A stretch of 64,000 nt of DNA, from assembly GCA_036677505.1 (NCBI GenBank), contig JAVBWK010000027.1:1-64000 (forward strand), given 5' to 3'. Position numbers and translations under genes: made by a program. The notes under the pieces were generated by a model. The model did not search any database. It had not been told where the DNA came from and was given only the letters and a program-made list of their open reading frames with translations. Origin of the DNA: UBA2227 sp036677505. Its GTDB lineage: Bacteria > Bacillota_I > Bacilli_A > Erysipelotrichales > Erysipelotrichaceae. Below are positions 57,942-64,000 of the stretch, piece by piece. Numbering within the stretch: the first letter of the stretch is position 1; each line of letters opens with the position of its first letter.

Positions 57942-60147
57942 GGAAGGTCCGGGCAATGACTTCACGCTTTTGCGCATCGGTCAGCCGGGCAAAATGAACC
58001 GCGTATCCCGAGACACGGATCGTCAGATGCGGATATTTATCCGGATGTTCCATCGCATCGATCAGTTTGGCCCGATCAAGGACATTGACATTGAGATGAT
58101 GGGCATTTTGGGCAAAGTAACCATCCAACACGCTGACCGTATTTTCGATCTGATCTTCACGCTCTTTGCCTAACGCGGCCGGTATGATCGAGAAGGTGTT
58201 AGATATGCCATCCATGCAGTCATCATACGGAAGTTTGGCGACGGAGTTCAGCGAGGCCAACGCACCGGAGACATCGCGTCCGTGCATCGGATTGGCACCC
58301 GGCGCAAACGCTTCGCCCTGCTTACGGCCATCCGGAGTCGCTCCGGTTTTCTTGCCGTAGACCACATTGGACGTGATCGTCAGTACCGATAAGGTGTGAA
58401 TGGCATTGCGGATCAGCGGATGACGTTTGAGATAACTGCTGAAACGGCTCAAAATATCGACAGCAAGTCCGTCGACCCGGTCATCGTCATTTCCAAAACA
58501 TGGGAAATCCCCTTCGATTTCAAAGTCGACCGTAATGCCCGCTTCATTGCGGATCGGCTTGACTTTTGCATATTTGATCGCACTGAGTGAATCGGCGACA
58601 ACCGACAATCCGGCGACTCCAAAGGCCATCAGACGGCTGACATTTGTATCATGTAAGGCCATCAGACTTTTTTCATAGGCATATTTATCGTGCATCGTGT
58701 GGATGACATTCATGGTATCGACATACAGTTTCGCAGTGCGCTGCAAAATCGCATCAAAGGAGGTCATGACTTGTTCAAAGTCCAACACTTCATCATTCAT
58801 CAGTTCAACCCCGTCAAACATGCGTTTACCGCTGATTTCATCGACACCGCCATTGATAGACAGCAATAAGGCTTTGGCCAGATTGGTGCGTGCACCGAAA
58901 TATTGCATTTGCTTGCCGATGCCCATCGCCGACACGCAGCAAGCGATCCCATAGTCCTGACTAAACAGCGGACGCATGATATCATCGTTTTCATATTGGA
59001 TCGCACCGGTCTCAATCGACATTTTCGCACAATAACGCTTAAACGCATCGGGCAGCTGCTGTGACCAGAGAATGGTCATGTTGGGCTCCGGGGCCGGTCC
59101 GAGATTGGTGAGGGTATGCAGATATCTGAAAGAGTTTTTTGTTACCAGCGATTTGCCGTGACCGCTCATCCCGCCGATCGACTCGGTCACCCAGGTCGGA
59201 TCTCCGGCGAAAAGCTCATCATACTCCGGAGTGCGCAGATGACGGACTAACCGCAGTTTCATGACAAACTGATCGATCATTTCTTGAGCCTGCGACTCCG
59301 TGATCAATCCTTCGATCAAATCACGCTCAATGTAAATATCGAGGAAAGTGGAGGTTCTGCCCAACGACATGGCCGCACCGTTATTCTCTTTGACCGCAGC
59401 CAGATAGGCAAAATAAAGCCATTGCACTGCTTGCTGAGCGTTGGCGGCCGGAGCGGAAATATCAAAACCGTAGGTTGCGGCCATCGCTTTGATGTCCTGC
59501 AAAGCACGGATCTGTTCACTGACTTCTTCGCGCAGCTGGATATTGGCCAAATCATCAAGGTCGATGGCATTTAAGTCTTGCTTTTTGGCAGCGATCAGAC
59601 GGTCGATGCCATATAAGGCAACCCGGCGGTAATCACCGATGATGCGTCCGCGGCCGTAAGCATCAGGCAAGCCGGTGAGCAGACCGGTCGAACGGGCTGC
59701 GCGCATGTCTTTGGTATAAGCATCAAATACTCCCTGATTATGGGTCTTGTGCCACTTCTCAAAAGCAAGTTCCAACTGTGGCGGCATTTCACGGTGATAG
59801 GTATGCAAAATTGATTCAACCAGACGAATGCCTCCATAAGGATTGATGATGCGTTTGAGCGGTGCATCGCTTTGCAATCCAACGATTACTTCATCCTCTT
59901 TGATAATATAACCGGGATCGAAGTTATTGACTCCCGATATATGGTCCATATCAATATCCAAAACACCCAGCTTGACTTCCTGAGCCAGCAAGTCCACGGC
60001 CTTATCCCATAAGCGCTGCGTTTTCCCGCTGATCGGCGCAAGAAAACTCTCATCGCCCGTATACGAGGTGACATTCAGTTCTATAAAGTTTTCGACATCG
60101 ATCAAATCTTTCCAGATGCCGTCATGAAATGATTTCCAAGGGTTCAT
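57928..60147 (-). CDS. pflB: Formate C-acetyltransferase (pyruvate formate-lyase)
   Basis: PflB converts pyruvate and CoA to acetyl-CoA and formate anaerobically. The 739-residue protein has the adjacent catalytic cysteines in GIACCVSAMGIGKQ near residue 410 and the glycyl radical site RVSGYAVHF near the C-terminus. The ATG follows AAGGAGGATATCTT. The oxygen-sensitive enzyme indicates a fermentative, anaerobic or facultative lifestyle. A Rex-type palindrome lies about 100 bp upstream. Confidence 0.97.
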   Translation of the reverse strand: MNPWKSFHDGIWKDLIDVENFIELNVTSYTGDESFLAPISGKTQRLWDKAVDLLAQEVKLGVLDIDMDHISGVNNFDPGYIIKEDEVIVGLQSDAPLKRIINPYGGIRLVESILHTYHREMPPQLELAFEKWHKTHNQGVFDAYTKDMRAARSTGLLTGLPDAYGRGRIIGDYRRVALYGIDRLIAAKKQDLNAIDLDDLANIQLREEVSEQIRALQDIKAMAATYGFDISAPAANAQQAVQWLYFAYLAAVKENNGAAMSLGRTSTFLDIYIERDLIEGLITESQAQEMIDQFVMKLRLVRHLRTPEYDELFAGDPTWVTESIGGMSGHGKSLVTKNSFRYLHTLTNLGPAPEPNMTILWSQQLPDAFKRYCAKMSIETGAIQYENDDIMRPLFSQDYGIACCVSAMGIGKQMQYFGARTNLAKALLLSINGGVDEISGKRMFDGVELMNDEVLDFEQVMTSFDAILQRTAKLYVDTMNVIHTMHDKYAYEKSLMALHDTNVSRLMAFGVAGLSVVADSLSAIKYAKVKPIRNEAGITVDFEIEGDFPCFGNDDDRVDGLAVDILSRFSSYLKRHPLIRNAIHTLSVLTITSNVVYGKKTGATPDGRKQGEAFAPGANPMHGRDVSGALASLNSVAKLPYDDCMDGISNTFSIIPAALGKEREDQIENTVSVLDGYFAQNAHHLNVNVLDRAKLIDAMEHPDKYPHLTIRVSGYAVHFARLTDAQKREVIARTFHESI

Positions 60148-60245
60148 AAGATATCCTCCTTAACGCAATAAGTGTATCAGATATCACATAAGTCTTGTAC
60201 GGATTTGATTTTGGGAGCGGTTACATCGAGAAAGTTTTTTTCATA

Positions 60246-60263
60246 TTGTGATCTGTGTCACAA
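60246..60263 (-). promoter_or_regulatory. Rex- or CRP/FNR-type palindrome upstream of pflB
   Basis: The 18-bp sequence TTGTGATCTGTGTCACAA (plus strand) has perfect TTGTGA/TCACAA arms with a 6-bp spacer. That fits the Rex redox-repressor consensus and also a CRP/FNR/ArcR site. pflBA is a frequent Rex target in Bacillota. It overlaps the U-tract of the terminator at 60262-60285. Confidence 0.7.
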
Positions 60264-60285
60264 AAAAACTCATCCGCAGATGAGT
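60262..60285 (-). terminator. Intrinsic terminator between rpiR and pflB
   Basis: ACTCATC/GATGAGT with a TGCG loop (60268-60285), followed by seven T on the minus strand. It may end the rpiR transcript or a short RNA starting near 60366. Confidence 0.85.
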
Positions 60286-60368
60286 GGAGGCTGGCGTCAA
60301 GGTTGCATCATTTAAACGAGGATACTATGGATATCGGTTTCGATAAATTCAATGACGCCATTTCCCCT
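60286..60368 (-). ncRNA. Candidate structured leader or small RNA upstream of pflB
   Basis: On the minus strand TATAAT (60374-60379) is followed by a segment closed by TGGCGTCA/TGACGCCA (60353-60360 with 60292-60299), a 53-nt interior and then the terminator above. The whole intergenic stretch 60148-60412 has no ORF. It does not match a riboswitch I recognise, including ZTP. It could equally be the rpiR 3' region. Confidence 0.4.
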
Positions 60369-60412
60369 TTTTTATTATACAGGAAAAAGATGCCGAATGC
60401 ACTTGATGTGTC

Positions 60413-61279
60413 CTACTGATTGCCTTTGACGTGCCAACCGCGCGAACGGTTATACTGACTGAGCAAATTGAAATCAGAAACATTGATGTGCTGTAAATAG
60501 AAGTCTAGGTTGCTTTTAAATAACGCCAGAACGACCAGATCGATCACAAACATTTGTGATATGCGTAAGCGCAAAATATTCATATTATCATTGATGCTGT
60601 ATATGACGGTGTGCAAAACGGCTGTTGCAGCTTCATTGAGCGTACTCTTGCGACCATCGGTTATGCCAAGGATGGGGACTTTCAGCTGGCGACAGGCATT
60701 GATCGCCTTTTTGATTTCATCGGTTTCACCGGATTCGGACATGATGATCACCAAATCTTCTTCTGAGCACTGGGTAATCAGGTACAGTGAAGTATGAATA
60801 TCATAATTATGATTGACCATCAGATCATAACGGATCAGATGAGTTGCGAAGTACTCGGCCATATTCGATGAACCGCCCACCGCAAAAAATACGATCCTAC
60901 GGGCCTTTTTTAACAGTCGAACTGCCGTATCCACCTGATCGACCAGCTTGTCAGACATTGTCATTTTCATCACATCCGTGTACTGACTGAATAATCGATT
61001 CATCGTGACATCGGTTTCCTCATTGGCCTGGATGTCATCATCCACATCGGTGGACACTTGACTTGAAAGACTGATATCGGCCAAAAAAGCCCTAAAACTG
61101 CTGTATCCGAGTTTTTGGGTGAAGCGGATGATGGTCGACTGTGAGATGCCCAGCTGCTTACCTAACAGGCTGGATGTCATGACTTTCGGGTCAATTTGCT
61201 CATTGCGCAGATACTCGATGATTTTTAATTCGGATTTTGAGCAGTGCCGGATCATCGAGCGCATTTTGGATTGAAGCAT
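60413..61279 (-). CDS. RpiR-family (HTH-SIS) transcriptional regulator
   Basis: This 288-residue regulator has an N-terminal RpiR helix-turn-helix (about 1-77, with LGKQLGISQSTIIRFTQKLGYSSFR) and a C-terminal SIS sugar-phosphate-binding domain (about 110-240, with FFAVGGSSNMAEYF and IIMSESGETDEIKKAI). RpiR proteins sense phosphosugars; the target is not clear here, as no sugar genes adjoin. The ATG at 61279 follows AAAGGAGTGATACT. An inverted repeat in its promoter suggests autoregulation. Confidence 0.92.
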   Translation of the reverse strand: MLQSKMRSMIRHCSKSELKIIEYLRNEQIDPKVMTSSLLGKQLGISQSTIIRFTQKLGYSSFRAFLADISLSSQVSTDVDDDIQANEETDVTMNRLFSQYTDVMKMTMSDKLVDQVDTAVRLLKKARRIVFFAVGGSSNMAEYFATHLIRYDLMVNHNYDIHTSLYLITQCSEEDLVIIMSESGETDEIKKAINACRQLKVPILGITDGRKSTLNEAATAVLHTVIYSINDNMNILRLRISQMFVIDLVVLALFKSNLDFYLQHINVSDFNLLSQYNRSRGWHVKGNQ

Positions 61280-61302
61280 AGTATCACTCCTTTCATTCAT
61301 TA

Positions 61303-61341
61303 TATAACATGTTCGCATACTTTATTCAAGAAATGAATAAA
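61303..61341 (-). promoter_or_regulatory. rpiR promoter region with inverted repeat
   Basis: TTTATTCA-agaaa-TGAATAAA (61321-61341) is a perfect 8-bp inverted repeat that covers the -35 region (TTGAAT on the minus strand). A TATATAAT -10 follows 17-19 bp downstream. It is a candidate RpiR operator, in the divergent gap to the serpins. Confidence 0.5.
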
Positions 61342-61420
61342 TTAGTAATGATTATTCCTATGCAGCTTATCATACATTATGTGCATGTTACCACACTTTC
61401 ATCCTGACACAAACAATGAG

Positions 61421-61429
61421 TGATATAAT
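61421..61429 (+). promoter_or_regulatory. Serpin operon extended -10 promoter
   Basis: TGATATAAT, an extended -10, 20 bp upstream of the first serpin start, which has GAAGGAGGATCGTT before it. There is no clear -35 at 17 bp. Confidence 0.6.
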
Positions 61430-61449
61430 CATGATGAAGGAGGATCGTT

Positions 61450-62682
61450 ATGAAAAAAATATTCCTCACTCTTTTTGCCGTTGCGCTGATTTCTGCCTGT
61501 TCAGCCAAAGCGGTATTTACGCCGCTGGTTGATTCTCCGGGTCATCTGCTTGATAAGGATAAAGTTACACAGCTCAGTTACTCAGTCGCAAGCGCCAACA
61601 ATCAGCTGGCCATTGATATGATCGAAATCCTGCGACAGTCTCAGGAAAATGTGTTTATCTCCCCTTCGAGCCTGATGATTGCATTGGGCATGACCCTTAA
61701 CGGTGCGTCCAACAACACTCTGACTCAGATGCTTGATACCCTGCACATGGGCGATGCCACCTTGGAAGAGTTCAATGATGCGATGCGGGCGATGCAGCTG
61801 GTGCTTATCAACCGTGATCAGTCCACGTTGAACATGACCAACTCCATCTGGATCCGTGACCGTTTTGAAAAGCGTGTACTGCCGACATTTCTGGAAAGAA
61901 ATAAAAAGTATTATGGCGCGATGGTTGCGGTCGGAGATTTTGATGATCCGCAGCTGACCAATGATATCAACCGCTGGGTGTCCGATGCAACCAATAAGCG
62001 CATACCGACAGCCATCGATGAACCGATCAATCCGTACACGGTCATGTTTCTGATCAATACGTTATACTTTAATGCTGACTGGGCTACCGAATTTCTCAAA
62101 GCCGATACAAACAAACATTATTTCGGCGGAACTGCCAACAAGCAGGTCGATATGATGAATGCCGTACTGACATTGGGATACAGTAACGTTGAGGGCAAAG
62201 AAGTTGTACTGCTGCCCTATAAAGATCCGGATTTGGTGATGATGGTCATCGTTGATCAGCAAGAATCAGACTTTACGGCTGATCAGCTCATTCAGCTGGC
62301 CCGTCAGGCTGAAAACAATCCGACACAAGTGAAACTGGGCCTTCCGAAAGTACTGATCGAGACCAAAGTAAACGGAAAAGAACTGCTTCAGAAGCTGGGC
62401 ATGACCGATGCCTTTGAATCCAATCTTGCTGATTTCAGTGAAATGGCAACAGATGCCACACTGACCGGATTGCATATTGCCGATGTGACTCAGAAGACAT
62501 TTTTAGCCATTACCGAAAAAGGCACGGAGGCCGCAGCGATGACGAAAGTCGAGATGCGCGATGAATCCGCACCGATGTATGATGTGGAAATGATCGTTGA
62601 CCGTCCCTTTACGATTGTAATTCTTGATACAAAACATTCACTGATATCATTTATGGGTTACATTCAAAATCCGCAACCCTAG
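61450..62682 (+). CDS. Lipoprotein serpin 1
   Basis: Serpins are suicide inhibitors of proteases. The 410-residue precursor has a lipoprotein signal (lipobox LISAC, C17), so it should be anchored outside the cell. It contains the serpin signature FLINTLYFNADW near residue 200 and an inhibitory-type hinge EKGTEAAAMT (356-365) with small residues at P12-P9. Counting as in alpha-1-antitrypsin puts P1-P1' at E372-S373. The shutter and C-terminal strand RPFTIVIL are intact. It is followed after 8 bp by a second serpin; its stop codon overlaps the next ribosome site. Confidence 0.92.
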   Translation: MKKIFLTLFAVALISACSAKAVFTPLVDSPGHLLDKDKVTQLSYSVASANNQLAIDMIEILRQSQENVFISPSSLMIALGMTLNGASNNTLTQMLDTLHMGDATLEEFNDAMRAMQLVLINRDQSTLNMTNSIWIRDRFEKRVLPTFLERNKKYYGAMVAVGDFDDPQLTNDINRWVSDATNKRIPTAIDEPINPYTVMFLINTLYFNADWATEFLKADTNKHYFGGTANKQVDMMNAVLTLGYSNVEGKEVVLLPYKDPDLVMMVIVDQQESDFTADQLIQLARQAENNPTQVKLGLPKVLIETKVNGKELLQKLGMTDAFESNLADFSEMATDATLTGLHIADVTQKTFLAITEKGTEAAAMTKVEMRDESAPMYDVEMIVDRPFTIVILDTKHSLISFMGYIQNPQP

Positions 62683-62690
62683 GAGGAAAT

Positions 62691-63938
62691 ATGAAAAAGA
62701 CCATGTTAGCCTTGCTTTCGCTGGTACTTGCGGCTTGCACGCCGGCTGTAGCGATGAATGTATTAAGCAAAACCGAAGGTCATCTCAACCAAAGTGAAGA
62801 TATTTACCGACTCGATGAGACATGGCTGAAGAACTACACCGCGTTTGCCTTTGATTTGCATCGGCAGATCACCGATGACAAAGAAAATACCTTCTTCTCT
62901 CCGGCCAGCATCCTTCTGGCTCTGGGCATGACCACCCAGGGAGCCAACAATCAGACTTTACGTCAGATGCTGGATGTATTTCATATGGGGCAGTTCGATG
63001 CACAATCGTTTGCTGAATCGATGAAACTGTTTCAGCAGCGCTTACTCACACCGAAAACTCATACGCTCAACTTGGGTAATTCTATCTGGATGCGTAAGGG
63101 CTATGATGCTAATGTAAAAGAAGACTTCCTGTCGGTCAACCGCAAATACTACGGAGCTTTTATCGCAGCTTTGGACTTCAATGATCCGGCCGCATCCAAA
63201 ACGATCAATCAATGGGTCAAAGATAATACCAAGGGATTGATCGACAAAATCGTCGAAGATCAGATCAGTCCGCTGACGGTCATGTTTCTGATCAATACCG
63301 TCTACTTTAAGGCAGACTGGCAGGATATGTTCGACAAGAATCTGACACGGGAAGATACTTTTTATGCCAAAAATCCAAAACAAGTAAAATTTATGAATCA
63401 GGATGCCTATTTCCCGTATGTTGAAACCGATGATTATCAGGCGGTCATGATTCCTTATAAGGATTTTCAGTCTTCGATGATCGTCTTTCTTTCCAAAGAA
63501 GGAAAAGATGTACATCTGACAGCAGAATTGTATGATCAGTTATTTAATGATTTGTCCTTTCAGATCATCAGTGCCTATCGCGGCAAACTGGTTCGATTGT
63601 CACTTCCGAAGATGGAGCTCGCAACCGAGATAAAGCTGGTCGATGTACTTAAATCCTTAGGCATGACCGATGCTTTTAATCCCGCTGTCGCAGATTTCTC
63701 CAATCTGAGTACCACGGCACTGTCAGATCAGTTACATATTGCCAACGTCCTTCATAAAGCCGTACTGAAAGTCGATGAAAAAGGCACCGAAGCCGCCGCC
63801 GTCACTTCCGTGGAAGTCGGGGTAACCTCAGTGCCTGTGATCGATGCCACCATGAAAGTGAACCGCCCCTTTACCGTCATCCTGGCGGATGCGACCGGTG
63901 CCATTCTGTTTATGGGCGATGTACAAGATCCTCAATAG
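62691..63938 (+). CDS. Lipoprotein serpin 2
   Basis: This 415-residue paralogue of the preceding gene has a lipobox LAAC (C16), the serpin signature FLINTVYFKADW and the inhibitory hinge EKGTEAAAVT (363-372). The reactive loop then differs, reading SVEVGVTSVP, so P1-P1' by the same count is T379-S380. The RPFTVIL strand is intact. Tandem duplication followed by loop divergence suggests different target proteases. The ATG follows AGGAGGAAAT. A weak terminator follows the stop. Confidence 0.92.
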   Translation: MKKTMLALLSLVLAACTPAVAMNVLSKTEGHLNQSEDIYRLDETWLKNYTAFAFDLHRQITDDKENTFFSPASILLALGMTTQGANNQTLRQMLDVFHMGQFDAQSFAESMKLFQQRLLTPKTHTLNLGNSIWMRKGYDANVKEDFLSVNRKYYGAFIAALDFNDPAASKTINQWVKDNTKGLIDKIVEDQISPLTVMFLINTVYFKADWQDMFDKNLTREDTFYAKNPKQVKFMNQDAYFPYVETDDYQAVMIPYKDFQSSMIVFLSKEGKDVHLTAELYDQLFNDLSFQIISAYRGKLVRLSLPKMELATEIKLVDVLKSLGMTDAFNPAVADFSNLSTTALSDQLHIANVLHKAVLKVDEKGTEAAAVTSVEVGVTSVPVIDATMKVNRPFTVILADATGAILFMGDVQDPQ

Positions 63939-63957
63939 AAGCCGCAATGCTTCTTTT
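63937..63957 (+). terminator. Possible serpin operon terminator
   Basis: AGAAGC/GCTTCT with a 6-base loop (63937-63954), then TTTAAA. The U-tract is short. The remaining 40 bases of the window show nothing recognisable. Confidence 0.5.
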
Positions 63958-64000
63958 AAATGCCACAAATGCACAGTCAAAATCCGGGTATGTCTCTATG

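Noticed and set aside
60286..60368. ZTP (pfl motif) riboswitch upstream of pflB
   Set aside because: I looked for the GGCAT/CCGCC-type core of the pfl motif and did not find it, so only an unassigned structured RNA is reported.
1..64000. CRISPR arrays, tRNA genes, prophage, restriction or toxin-antitoxin systems
   Set aside because: No repeat-spacer pattern, no tRNA cloverleaf sequence and no phage or defence genes were seen on either strand.

Overview
The window reads as a chromosomal segment of a low-to-mid GC Bacillota (Firmicutes) bacterium. Almost every gene has a clear Bacillus-type homologue, promoters are SigA-like (TTGACA/TATAAT with 16-18 bp spacing, often extended TGnTATAAT), ribosome binding sites are strong AGGAGG types, and RNase P RNA is type B. 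Many gene clusters keep Bacillus subtilis order. Examples are rodZ-like/pgsA/cinA/recA, rny/ymdB, gpsB/rnpB beside recU/ponA, tseB/dnaD/nth, yqeG-yqeH-yhbY-nadD-yqeK-rsfS-yqeM, comN-secDF, apt-relA and hisS-aspS. I see no sporulation-specific genes. Fused NadD-YqeK, a short dcw cluster and a fermentative pfl/buk block would fit an Erysipelotrichia- or Mollicutes-related lineage, but this placement is inference and weak.

Layout. 1-114: one end of an IS3-family element, abutting ftsK. 127-12005 (mostly minus): ftsK, an RNase J2-like gene, miaB, a small ferredoxin, ymdB, rny, recA, pncC, pgsA, a rodZ-like gene, rnpB and gpsB. 12124-17888: recU-ponA (plus), tseB-dnaD-nth (minus) and a membrane-anchored thioredoxin-like protein. 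17908-23079: the yqeG-to-mtnN operon with a fused NadD-YqeK, ending in a VTT/DedA-like membrane protein. 23189-28939: an apparently dead HAD protein, parC-parE and plsY. 28926-33794: oxidoreductase, mtgA, yneF, an unknown membrane protein, typA and a 6S-like RNA. 33794-44179: T-box-hisS-aspS, apt-relA, recJ and comN-secDF. 44243-50472: a compact dcw cluster (mraZ-rsmH-ftsL-pbp, then mraY-murD on its own promoter) with a textbook MraZ operator. 50548-54515: a complete arginine-to-spermidine operon (speD-speA-speE-speB). 54604-61279: TPR-like protein/esterase pair, butyrate kinase, pyruvate formate-lyase and its activase, and an RpiR regulator. 61450-63938: two tandem lipoprotein serpins.

Together the genes cover RNA turnover (RNase J2-like, RNase Y, RNase P), recombination (RecA, RecU, RecJ, Nth), envelope growth and division, ribosome and tRNA maturation, the stringent response, protein export, polyamine synthesis and mixed-acid/butyrate fermentation. 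The accessory part is small: the IS end, the pseudo-HAD, the serpin pair and a few unknown membrane or thioredoxin-like proteins.

The most notable non-housekeeping signals are the paired secreted serpins with different reactive centres, a structured RNA plus terminator and a Rex-type palindrome upstream of pflB, the catalytically eroded RNase J2-like and HAD proteins, and a recurring habit of folding the intrinsic terminator across the stop codon. I did not find a phage, CRISPR array, restriction or other defence system.
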